Below are positions 9,726-18,206 of a stretch of DNA of 44,199 nt, one piece after another. This stretch comes from Bacteroidota bacterium (GTDB lineage Bacteria; Bacteroidota; Bacteroidia; Bacteroidales; JAAUTT01): positions 1 through 44,199 of the forward strand of contig JAIFLU010000005.1 of NCBI GenBank assembly GCA_020048915.1, written 5' to 3'. Numbering within the stretch: the first letter of the stretch is position 1; every line of letters begins with the position of its first letter. The translations under genes and the position numbers were made by a program. The notes under the pieces are model-generated. The model saw only the letters and a list, made by a program, of their open reading frames with translations, did no database searches and had not been told where the DNA came from.

Positions 9726-9762
9726 AACACATGGTTTTTGGTTGAAAAATCATGTGTTTTTT
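9726..9762 (+). terminator. Rho-independent terminator
   Basis: The 8-bp stem 9726-9733 with 9751-9758 has a further T5/A5 inner stem, followed by a T-run to 9762. It probably ends the TonB-receptor transcript. Confidence 0.75.
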
Positions 9763-9871
9763 ATGTTTTTAAATTTAACAGGCTGCTAAATGTCAGTGTT
9801 ATATACTTCCTATTTTTAGATATTTGCAAACTAAGGCAGATATTAAAAATTTATATTAATACTCAATTTAT

Positions 9872-11500
9872 ATGTATCCAACCAATTACGTTGTCCCAAT
9901 TGCGGTGAATGAACCGGTACTGGATTATGCTCCCGGAAGTAAAGAAAGAGAAGCAATTGTTAAAGCTTTAAACGATGCTAAGTCGAAAACCGTTGATATT
10001 CCTATGTTTATTAATGGCAAAGAAATTCGGTCGGGGAATATAGTCGAAATTCGGGCTCCACATAATCGTAACTTATTACTAGGCTATTTTCACAGAGGCG
10101 ATGCCTCGCACGTGCAACAAGCCATAGATGCCGCCTTGGCTGCAAAAGATAAATGGGCTGCAATGCCATGGGAGCATAGAGCTTCGATTTTCCTGAAAGC
10201 GGCAAATTTATTGGCAGGTCCTTACCGGGCAAAAATGAATGCCGCTACCATGCTGGGACAATCCAAAAATATATATCAGGCCGAGATAGATTGCGTTTGT
10301 GAGTTGATCGACTTTTTTAGGTATAACGTTCAGTTTATGTCCGAAATTTATGCCCAGCAGCCGCGCAGCAACCCTTCTACCTGGAACCGCACCGAATGGA
10401 GACCACTCGAAGGTTTTGTATTTGCGTTAACCCCTTTTAATTTCACCTCCATCGCCGGGAATTTACCTACAGCACCCGCATTATTCGGAAATACTGTGGT
10501 GTGGAAACCTTCAAATACCCAGGTTTATTCTGCCCAATTGATTATTGATATATTGAAAGAAGCGGGTTTACCCGATGGCGTTATTAATATGGTTTTAGTG
10601 CCGGGTCCTGTTGCCGGAGAAGTAATTTTTAACCATCCTGATTTTGCCGGAATCCATTATACCGGTTCTACCGAAGTATTTCAGAATATCTGGAAAACGA
10701 TTGGCAATAATATTCATAAATACAAATCATACCCGCGCATTGTTGGCGAAACCGGGGGCAAGGATTTTGCGATGATTCATCCTTCTTCTGTTCCGGAACA
10801 GGTTGTTACGGCTATTGTTCGGGGTAGTTTTGAGTTTCAGGGCCAGAAATGCTCCGCTTTATCAAGAGCATACGTTCCTTCGAACTTATGGCCAAAAATT
10901 CAGGAACTTCTTTTGAAAGAACTTTCGACAGTGAAAATGGGCGATGTCGAAGATTTTACCAATTTTGTAAATGCGGTAATTGACGAAGCTTCATTCAAAA
11001 AGCTGGAAGGTTATATTGAACAAGCAAGGAAAGATTCGGATGCCTCGATTTTTTATGGAGGAAATTGCGATAGTTCAAAAGGATACTTTATTGAACCAAC
11101 CGTTATTGTTACTACTAATCCAACGTATGTAACCATGAGCGAAGAGTTGTTTGGTCCGGTTGTTACCATTTATGTTTACGACGAAAATAAATTCGAAGAA
11201 ACACTCGAACTGGTTGATAAAACCTCTATTTACGCGCTTACAGGATGTATTTTCTCTGCCGATCGCTATGCTATTGATCTAGCTACCAAGAAACTGGTGA
11301 ATGCTGCCGGTAATTTTTATATCAACGATAAACCTACTGGTGCAGTTGTTGGCCAACAGCCTTTTGGTGGAGCCCGCGGATCGGGAACAAATGACAAAGC
11401 CGGTTCTGCTTTGAATTTATACCGTTGGGTATCTCCTCGATCTATTAAGGAGACGTTTGTATCGCCGGTGACTTACCAATATCCGTTTATGAGCGAATAA
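9872..11500 (+). CDS. pruA: L-glutamate gamma-semialdehyde (1-pyrroline-5-carboxylate) dehydrogenase
   Basis: 542 aa, full length for the single-domain PruA/ALDH4 family. It oxidises glutamate semialdehyde to glutamate with NAD+, the second step of proline breakdown, in the cytoplasm. Visible catalytic features are Asn190 in TPFNFTSIAGN, Glu293 in VGETGGKDF and the nucleophile Cys327 in FQGQKCSALSRAY. The FQGQKCSA and TGGKDF wording is characteristic of ALDH4 rather than other aldehyde dehydrogenases. The start MYPTNYVVPIAVNEPV matches the usual family beginning. No putA or proline dehydrogenase lies nearby, so the gene is separate from its partner. A shared terminator follows. Confidence 0.96.
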   Translation: MYPTNYVVPIAVNEPVLDYAPGSKEREAIVKALNDAKSKTVDIPMFINGKEIRSGNIVEIRAPHNRNLLLGYFHRGDASHVQQAIDAALAAKDKWAAMPWEHRASIFLKAANLLAGPYRAKMNAATMLGQSKNIYQAEIDCVCELIDFFRYNVQFMSEIYAQQPRSNPSTWNRTEWRPLEGFVFALTPFNFTSIAGNLPTAPALFGNTVVWKPSNTQVYSAQLIIDILKEAGLPDGVINMVLVPGPVAGEVIFNHPDFAGIHYTGSTEVFQNIWKTIGNNIHKYKSYPRIVGETGGKDFAMIHPSSVPEQVVTAIVRGSFEFQGQKCSALSRAYVPSNLWPKIQELLLKELSTVKMGDVEDFTNFVNAVIDEASFKKLEGYIEQARKDSDASIFYGGNCDSSKGYFIEPTVIVTTNPTYVTMSEELFGPVVTIYVYDENKFEETLELVDKTSIYALTGCIFSADRYAIDLATKKLVNAAGNFYINDKPTGAVVGQQPFGGARGSGTNDKAGSALNLYRWVSPRSIKETFVSPVTYQYPFMSE

Positions 11501-11521
11501 TTTCAGCGAAATAATAAAACA

Positions 11522-11555
11522 AAAAGGCGAGTATGTGTATAACATCTCGCCTTTT
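11522..11555. terminator. Bidirectional terminator between convergent genes
   Basis: The perfect 10-bp stem AAAAGGCGAG / CTCGCCTTTT (11522-11531 with 11546-11555) has A and T flanks on both sides, serving pruA on one strand and the receptor remnant on the other. Confidence 0.85.
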
Positions 11556-11573
11556 CTAGTGGAAGGATATTTT

Positions 11574-14032
11574 CTAGAAATTAAAACTAATTCCCGCCAG
11601 GTATAATCCGTTTACCTTATCAAGGAAAGCAAATTCACGCTCATTAGAGTTAAATATGTTTCGTGCATTTACAAATACAGCATTTTCTTTCCAGAATTTA
11701 TACGATACCTTTAAATTCACAGCTACCTTCGGTTTAATGGTGTAAACATCTTTAAACAACGATGGGTTATAAGCAGTCTGGTTATTGATGTATTCGTCGC
11801 TATAGCGGCCAATATCGTTAATTTCGTTATGCAGGAATGTTTGTTCAGAGTAATAATAAAAACTGGAATTAAAATTCAGCTTTTTCGTAGGACTATAATT
11901 TACCATGGCACCACCATAAAATGCCGGCGTTGCCTTATTGGTCATAGAAACATTACTGCTGTCCTTGTACCCTTTATAATTTACGCTGTACATTTTCATG
12001 GTATCAGCCAGGGGTGAAAAATCACCGCCCATCACTTTAAGAATATCACCCATGTATTGAGCTGCACATGCATTTTGCAAATAAGTAAAATCTTGCCAGA
12101 TAGTACGGTCGTAGAAATTCGATAGTTTTGAATTCTGAATCGTTCCAAATACTTTAAAATTCAATTTGGTATTTACTACCACGCTTACATTTAGGGTTAC
12201 TCCATTTTGAACCGATTCTAACTTCAAATTCTGGTATTGTCCGTGACTCTCGATTTTATAGGGTACTTCCAATGGTGCCTGACCTCTTGTCATGGGGCCC
12301 ATATTAAAATACAAGCTCATCTGGTCGGGGGTAAAGAAGGTAAAGTCCTTCATTTTTGAGTGAAAAGCTTCTATCTCAATCATCACGTTTTTGGATAATC
12401 GGGTACGGTAACCAATCTCTACATTATCCATCACCGGAAGTTTCATTTCCTGATTTCCTTCATAATGCATTACATAATAACCTGGAACTACATTCCAGTA
12501 ATAGTTCGCGTAGGTATCTGCAGTAAACGATCCACGGTTGGCGCGGGAATATCCTGCCCGAACCACATTGTTTTCGTTGATATCGTACGAAGTGATAAAC
12601 TGATATGTCAAGCTTGTTACATCAGGTTTGTTGTATTTATCGCCACGGATGGCGGCGATTAAACGAAGTTTATCGAACAGCTTATAATCGGCACGTAAAT
12701 AATAAGCCAAAGATGTAGTGATTTTGAGCCATTCAAAAAACCGCCGTTATTTTCAATATCTACCCATTTTTCATCGTTCGAAATGGTTTTCTGATAGCTG
12801 ATTCCAGGGCGCAGAACCAAGGTACCAAAGGTGTGTTCATATTCAATAGATGTATTTAAAACTTTAGGCTCAATATGGAAACCGGTATAATATTTTTGTA
12901 AATCCTGGTCCCCGCCCATGTAATTAATTTGGGTATGAAAACCATAGGTGTTTAAGCGAAAATCGACATATTTGGTAGAAGATGTTCTTCCCACAATTGG
13001 AATTCCATTGTTACCCAATGCACTGGTAATAACATCCGATTGCTGAATCCCAGCCGCTAAATCCATCGAAACATTTTTAGAGGCATCGTACCGTATAAAA
13101 GCATTGCCAGCATATTTATCGATGCCCAGTTTAGGATCGGGAAAAGATTTGGCAAAATCAGTCACAATTGGAATTCCGGTTGGCGACACTTTTGTTTCCA
13201 TTTCTTTGGCGCTAAAGTTTTTGCCGAACTCAAAAGCGTAAAATCCTTCTTCAAATCTGTCCAGGTGCGAATAATTACCCGAAACCCTTACTTTGAGCTT
13301 ATCGGAGATTCCAAAACTCACTACTCCATTTGCAAATCGAGAGTTATTATTGCCCAGCTGAACCTGCCCATCGGCTTTTAGTTTCTTACTTTCCACAGCA
13401 CGGGTAATGAGGTTTATAGCCCCCGAAACAGCATTGGGACCGTATAACGCGCTCGATGGCCCTCTGATAACTTCGATACGGTCAATGTCATTTAAATCAA
13501 TGGGAAGTGTTTCCCAAAAAGTTCCCCCAAAAGCGTAATTGTATACGGGGCGGCCATCAATCATCACCAGTGAAATTGAATTTTCGGAATAAACCATCAT
13601 TCCCTTGGGCGGCAAATTGTCATTCCCTCGGATGTGGACGTCGTAATTTCCATTGGTTTTTTCCCTGACAATTATTCCGGGAACGAGTCTTAATGCCTCT
13701 GGGATGCTTGTTGCTCCCGAATTGGCTATTTCTTCTTTTGAAATTACAGTGGTTGATAGGGGAGAGTTAAGCGATTTTTCAGCGCGTTTGGATGCTGAAG
13801 TGACGTCCTTGTTTAAAAAGTATTCTAAGATTTCATCGGCCGAAAGTCCGAATTTATTGGCTACCGTCATTAAATCTTCCAGCGAAAGATTCATTAAATC
13901 CTGATAGGTAAGGATGGATAGTTCTTCTTTTGTCATTTCCGAAATGGCTTTTTTATTCTCCTGCGAATACATACTACCGGAAATAAAACTGGTGATGATT
14001 ATTAGAATTAGAATAATAGATATTTTTTTCAT
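11574..14032 (-). pseudogene. TonB-dependent receptor broken by a single frameshift (module copy 1)
   Basis: The receptor is split into an N-terminal frame (14032-12659) and a C-terminal frame (12710-11574). Aligned by eye to the intact paralogue at 14836-17409, the first frame is collinear through GFLNGSK, then departs; the second resumes with TTSLAYYLRADY. Restoring one base in the run of four A (minus strand; 12722-12725) gives a continuous protein of about 815 aa with no residue gap relative to the paralogue. Parts: signal peptide, the YQDLMNLSLEDLM motif, VTSASKRAEKS, plug (SIPEALRLVPGIIVREK) and barrel ending LYLAGISFNF. Both halves remain well conserved, so this is either a very recent mutation, a reversible homopolymer switch or a sequencing error. 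It follows the YfiR-like gene by 34 bp. Confidence 0.88.
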
Positions 14033-14066
14033 AGTTGCTTAATTTGTTCTATAAAACTCACGTTAA

Positions 14067-14579
14067 TTAATCGTTCACTTGCATTCCAAGGTTTAGTAAG
14101 CTTGCACTTACTTTTAAACCCTTTTGCTCAATATGGGATTTGCATATTTCAAATTTCAGTTTGTCCCCGTCTACCACAAAGTTAATGGCTGCACCCTGCT
14201 GTACCCCATTTTTAGTGTCCGAAACCACTAACGAGCTTCCACCGTTTAGCTTGGCTATTAAACTTGCTACTGATGATCCTTTCGAGGGAGTAACATAAAT
14301 TAGGTGACAATTGGTTACCTCTTCCAGGCTCGAAATTACCTTTACCTTCATATTTTGGTTTCCCGATTTTTGAGTATTAGTAATAGTTTCCAATTCCTTA
14401 ACGATAGAAGAATTTCCAAACACGCCGATAATTACATCTCCTTGCTTGTAGGAGGCAGGCCACTCGATATTCTTTATAAAATTATAAAGAAAGAGTGCTT
14501 TGAATTTTTCGTTTTGAGCATTCATTGTAATGCTGCTGAGAAATAATAGCAGAATTACTAAACGGGGCATTTTTTTCAT
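14067..14579 (-). CDS. YfiR-like periplasmic protein (DUF4154), copy 1
   Basis: 170 aa with a signal peptide ending near MNAQ (residue 22). The mature part has the YfiR/DUF4154 pattern: EKFKALFLYNFIKNIEWPASY at the start, VIIGVFGNS, a central CHLIYVTPSKGSS, VVSDTKNGVQQGAAINFVVDGDKLKFEI and LKVSASLLNLG at the end. YfiR in Pseudomonas is the periplasmic repressor of the diguanylate cyclase YfiN. No GGDEF gene is visible here; instead the gene pairs with a TonB receptor, so its partner in this organism may differ. It is a clear duplicate of the protein at 17454-17969. A terminator just upstream (14778-14808) suggests it starts its own transcript. Confidence 0.9.
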   Translation of the reverse strand: MKKMPRLVILLLFLSSITMNAQNEKFKALFLYNFIKNIEWPASYKQGDVIIGVFGNSSIVKELETITNTQKSGNQNMKVKVISSLEEVTNCHLIYVTPSKGSSVASLIAKLNGGSSLVVSDTKNGVQQGAAINFVVDGDKLKFEICKSHIEQKGLKVSASLLNLGMQVND

Positions 14580-14777
14580 AAAGGTTAGTTGTCAGATAAA
14601 AAATTAAGTATACTGGTTTGGGTTAAATTTATTAATGTAAATAGCTCCAATACGGCATTGTTAGATAAAAGGTTAAAAAATAACACTTAAATTTTCGAAT
14701 AATTTATAGAAATATTCTAAGTGTTTTATTATTAAGGCATAACAAATAATTCAATTTTCCAACTTTTTAAAAATAAA

Positions 14778-14808
14778 AAGGGCCTTATTCACTAGGAATA
14801 AAGCCCTT
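14778..14808 (-). terminator. Terminator after the intact TonB receptor
   Basis: A 13-bp stem with one mismatch (14778-14790 with 14796-14808) is followed on the minus strand by a T-rich run. It separates the two YfiR-receptor modules into independent transcripts. Confidence 0.75.
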
Positions 14809-14835
14809 AAAACTTTAAATGGTGTAGGGGTCGAT

Positions 14836-17409
14836 TTAGAAATTGAAATTCATTCCAATCATATAGGTTCCTTTAATTTTGTCAGCATACGAAAATTCGT
14901 GTTTATCAGACCCTAACAGGTTTCGGGTATTAATAAAGATGGAGCTTGTTTTCCAAATGTTATAGGAGATTTTTAGATTAACAATAAATTTCGGATCGAT
15001 ATCAAATCCTCTCCAATAACCGTTGTTCACAGTGGCTTCTTTCCTGTTCATAATGATGGAATGGACGCTGTAAAAATAGGTGCTGGCATACATGTTTATT
15101 TTTTTAGTCGGGCTGTAATCTACTGAAAAGCCTCCAAAGAAATCGGGAGTTGCCTGGTTGGTAGTGTTGCTTACCAGGGCACTATCGACAACAACTCCAT
15201 CAACAATGTCTTTATTACCTGCGCTGTAAGTTAACTTATATCCGCTTGCAGCAATTGTACCCAGACGTGAAAGCTGCTGGGGTGTAAAAGCGGCATATGC
15301 CTGAGCCATTCCAATTTCCTGTGCTGTAGGGGTAATTCCATTGGCCACTTTTGCCTGATAGGAAGCAGCTCCACTTGCAATGGTTAATAATGTGCCATCT
15401 GCTGTTATTTTAGCTGAAATTTGATTTTTTAACTCATCAAAATTGTTCCAGAGAGATTTTGGATAAACATTATCAAGTTTGGTATGCTGATAAGTGGCAA
15501 AAGCTTTCAGCTTTAACTTTTCGTTTAATGCTACGCTGATGTTTGCAGTTATGCCCATTTGTTTCGAGGTAATATCCATGTTATAGTATTGCACATTTCC
15601 AGAGGTTTTAGTTACCATAAACGAAGGGAGGAAATAAACATCAGTCATAGTCATACTATCGGGTAGAAAGTAATTAATATCGCGGGTATAATTATAAAAT
15701 GCTTCAATATCAATCATAATGTTCTTTATCGGTTGGGATCGGTAACCTAACTCAAACATATCAATCATGGGCATTTCCAGGTTTTGATTTCCTCTCCACT
15801 TAAGCGTATAAGGTATCATACCATCGCTATTTTGAGGAATAACCGGCCAGTCGTAATTTGCATATGAATCTACAATAAATGGCCCGCGATTCGCACGGGA
15901 ATAAACCGCCCGAAGCACATTCTTCGAATTTATATCGTAACTGGTTATAAATTGATAGGTAAAATAGGTTTTGTCGGGAACGTTATATTTATCGGCACGA
16001 ATGGCAGCTATCAAACGTAATTTTTCATGCATTTTATAGTCAGCCCTTAAATAACCTGCAACAGCGTTTAACTCGGGTGCGCCATTTAAAAAGCCTAATT
16101 TATCGGCTTGTTGTTGTGGTGTCATGTGCTTGCTATCATCATAAATTGCTCCCTGATAGCTTATTCCTGGCCGTAATACCAGCGATCCGAATGTTTTTTC
16201 GTAATCGAGCGAGGCATTCATAATTTGCGGACTGATGTACCATCCCAGATTGCTGCGTTCAATATCCTGATCTCCGTACATATGATTTGCCTGAAATTGA
16301 AAGCCATGAATTTTTGCGCGCAAATCAATATAACGACTATCGGACAAACGATCGCTGAAAGGTATTTCGATATTACCCATAGGCGAAGTTTGAACTTCGG
16401 AACTCTGTACACCACTTGCCAGACTAAAATTGATATCTTTATTTACATCGTAAAACAGAAAAATGTTGGCACCATATTTATTCGTTGAGAGAGATGCATC
16501 GGGAATACGATTTTCAATATCTTCCATTACAGGAAGTTTCTTACGGGTTGGATCCCAATACTGAACTGCCGTGTCTAACCGTGAACGGCTATAGCGTTGT
16601 CCATTTCCAAAAACATAATAATCGTCCTCAAAACGCTCGAAATGATCGTAATTTCCCGAAACCCTGACTTTTAATTTACTTTTAATTCCAAAAGAAACTG
16701 AGCCGTTTACTGTTCGGGAGGAGTTGTTCCCTATTTGTGCAGAAACATCGGCATTTACTTTTTTATTTTCCGGGATTCGGGTGATGATATTAATGGTTCC
16801 CATAACTGCATTTGGACCATAGAGTGCACTGGAAGCGCCGCGAATAACTTCAATACGTTCAATGTCATTCAAACCGATAGGCAAGGTTTCCCAGAAGGTG
16901 CCCCCAAAAGAATAATTGTATACAGGTCTGCCATCAATCATCACAAGCGACATAGCATCTTCAGTATAAATAAACATGTTATTGGGCGGCATATTGTCGT
17001 TTCCACGGATGTGAACATCAAAATTACCGGGGGTTTTTTCCCGTACAATAATTCCCGGAACCAATCTTAATGCTTCGGGTATGCTGTTTACTCCCGATTT
17101 TAAAATTTCGTCGCGCGAAACTACAGTGGTTGACAAGGGGGAGTTAATGGATTTTTCGGCACGTTTTGATGCTGATGTAACGTCCTTGTTTAAGAAATAT
17201 TCCAGAATTTCGTCGGCCGACAATCCGAATTTATTTGCCACCGTCATTAAATCTTCCAGCGAAAGATTCATTAAGTCCTGGTAGGTGAGGGTTGAAAGTT
17301 CTTCTTTTGACATTTCGGCAACAGGTTTCTTCGTTTCCTGCGCTGTTAAATTTCCCGACAATATTAAAAAGAGAGCGAGAAGCGATAGTAAGGTGTATAT
17401 TTTTTTCAT
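14836..17409 (-). CDS. TonB-dependent receptor with N-terminal SLEDLM motif (module copy 2, intact)
   Basis: 857 aa. Signal peptide ending near LTAQ (residue 24); a short helical N-terminal segment KEELSTLTYQDLMNLSLEDLM; an extra stretch ANKFGLSADEILEYFLNK; then VTSASKRAEKS, the plug (about 90-210) and the barrel, ending in the terminal strand GTYMIGMNFNF. The SLEDLM..VTSASK arrangement is common in receptors of this type, but usually without the roughly 18-residue insertion seen here. The gene lies 44 bp after the YfiR-like gene and is probably co-transcribed with it. It is paralogous to the broken receptor downstream, very similar in the first 120 residues and more diverged in the barrel loops, so ligands may differ. 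Substrate unknown. Confidence 0.93.
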   Translation of the reverse strand: MKKIYTLLSLLALFLILSGNLTAQETKKPVAEMSKEELSTLTYQDLMNLSLEDLMTVANKFGLSADEILEYFLNKDVTSASKRAEKSINSPLSTTVVSRDEILKSGVNSIPEALRLVPGIIVREKTPGNFDVHIRGNDNMPPNNMFIYTEDAMSLVMIDGRPVYNYSFGGTFWETLPIGLNDIERIEVIRGASSALYGPNAVMGTINIITRIPENKKVNADVSAQIGNNSSRTVNGSVSFGIKSKLKVRVSGNYDHFERFEDDYYVFGNGQRYSRSRLDTAVQYWDPTRKKLPVMEDIENRIPDASLSTNKYGANIFLFYDVNKDINFSLASGVQSSEVQTSPMGNIEIPFSDRLSDSRYIDLRAKIHGFQFQANHMYGDQDIERSNLGWYISPQIMNASLDYEKTFGSLVLRPGISYQGAIYDDSKHMTPQQQADKLGFLNGAPELNAVAGYLRADYKMHEKLRLIAAIRADKYNVPDKTYFTYQFITSYDINSKNVLRAVYSRANRGPFIVDSYANYDWPVIPQNSDGMIPYTLKWRGNQNLEMPMIDMFELGYRSQPIKNIMIDIEAFYNYTRDINYFLPDSMTMTDVYFLPSFMVTKTSGNVQYYNMDITSKQMGITANISVALNEKLKLKAFATYQHTKLDNVYPKSLWNNFDELKNQISAKITADGTLLTIASGAASYQAKVANGITPTAQEIGMAQAYAAFTPQQLSRLGTIAASGYKLTYSAGNKDIVDGVVVDSALVSNTTNQATPDFFGGFSVDYSPTKKINMYASTYFYSVHSIIMNRKEATVNNGYWRGFDIDPKFIVNLKISYNIWKTSSIFINTRNLLGSDKHEFSYADKIKGTYMIGMNFNF

Positions 17410-17453
17410 CTTTCAGTTATTTTTAATGGTAAAATCGAAATAAAATTTGATTT

Positions 17454-17969
17454 TTAATTTGTTTGAATCCCTAAATTCAAGAGGCTGGCACTCACCTTCA
17501 ATCCTTTTTGCTCGATTCGGGTTTTATTAATCTCAAATTTTAATTTATCTCCATCCAACATGAAATTTATAGCCGATCCCTGCTGAATGGCACCTTTACT
17601 ATCCGAAACAATTAGCGTACTATTTCCGCTTATTTTCGAAACAAGTTGAGCAATACTGCTCCCTTTCGAAGGGGATACATATATTAAATGACAGTTTGTA
17701 ATTTCTTCGACACTTGAAAAAACTTTTACTTTCATCGACTGATTACCTGCTTTTTGTGTTGCTGTAATGGTTTCAAGTTCTTTTGCAACAGATGAATTTC
17801 CTAAAACACCAATTACCATATCGCCCTGTTTATAATTTTCGGGCCATTCGATGTTTTTTATAAAATTGTAAACAAAGAGCGCTTTGAATTTTTCATTTTG
17901 TGCACTCATTGTTAAACTGCCCACAAAAAATAGAAGCAGCATTGCAGTAATCGTTCGATTTTTTTTCAT
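17454..17969 (-). CDS. YfiR-like periplasmic protein (DUF4154), copy 2
   Basis: 171 aa with signal peptide ending near MSAQ (residue 24). It shares the family landmarks EKFKALFVYNFIKNIEWPENY, VIGVLGNSSVAKELETI, CHLIYVSPSKGSS and LKVSASLLNLGIQ with the copy at 14067-14579. It is the first gene of a two-gene unit with the intact TonB receptor. An inverted repeat at 18049-18077 lies about 80 bp upstream and is a candidate operator. The function of YfiR-like proteins paired with receptors is not established; a role in signalling from the receptor, or as periplasmic accessory protein, is inference. Confidence 0.9.
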   Translation of the reverse strand: MKKNRTITAMLLLFFVGSLTMSAQNEKFKALFVYNFIKNIEWPENYKQGDMVIGVLGNSSVAKELETITATQKAGNQSMKVKVFSSVEEITNCHLIYVSPSKGSSIAQLVSKISGNSTLIVSDSKGAIQQGSAINFMLDGDKLKFEINKTRIEQKGLKVSASLLNLGIQTN

Positions 17970-18048
17970 GTGATAATTACTTGGATGGTTATTAATTGTT
18001 TAGCTTAATTAGTTTAATAATTATTTATACGTTGTTAATAATTGATAT

Positions 18049-18077
18049 AGTAAAATGCTACTATACAATATTTTACT
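18049..18077. promoter_or_regulatory. Inverted repeat upstream of YfiR-receptor module
   Basis: AGTAAAAT (18049-18056) and ATTTTACT (18070-18077) form an 8-bp dyad around 13 bases. No T-run follows, so an operator is likelier than a terminator. Confidence 0.4.
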
Positions 18078-18150
18078 TCAAAATTTATTTGGGTTAATAC
18101 ACTTATTATAAAGATAAGCCATCTTACGGACTTGTTTGCTAAAAAGTTAA

Positions 18151-18189
18151 AAAAAAAGAGCTCTTTTTTTAGGAGAGCTCTCTTTTTTT
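18151..18189 (-). terminator. Terminator after the Ig-like lipoprotein gene
   Basis: GAGCTC at 18158-18163 pairs with GAGCTC at 18175-18180, flanked by an A7 tract (T7 on the minus strand) and a T7 tract, just past the stop of the minus-strand gene at 18207. Confidence 0.75.
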
Positions 18190-18206
18190 ATGACGAATGT
18201 CAGGTT

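Noticed and set aside
11574..12710. A separate 378-aa receptor gene starting at 12710
   Set aside because: It begins mid-barrel without signal peptide, plug or ATG and continues the preceding frame after a one-base shift; it is the 3' half of one gene.
16218..17284. Several ORFs opposite the TonB receptor
   Set aside because: They are antisense shadows of a well-supported receptor and have no signals or family features.
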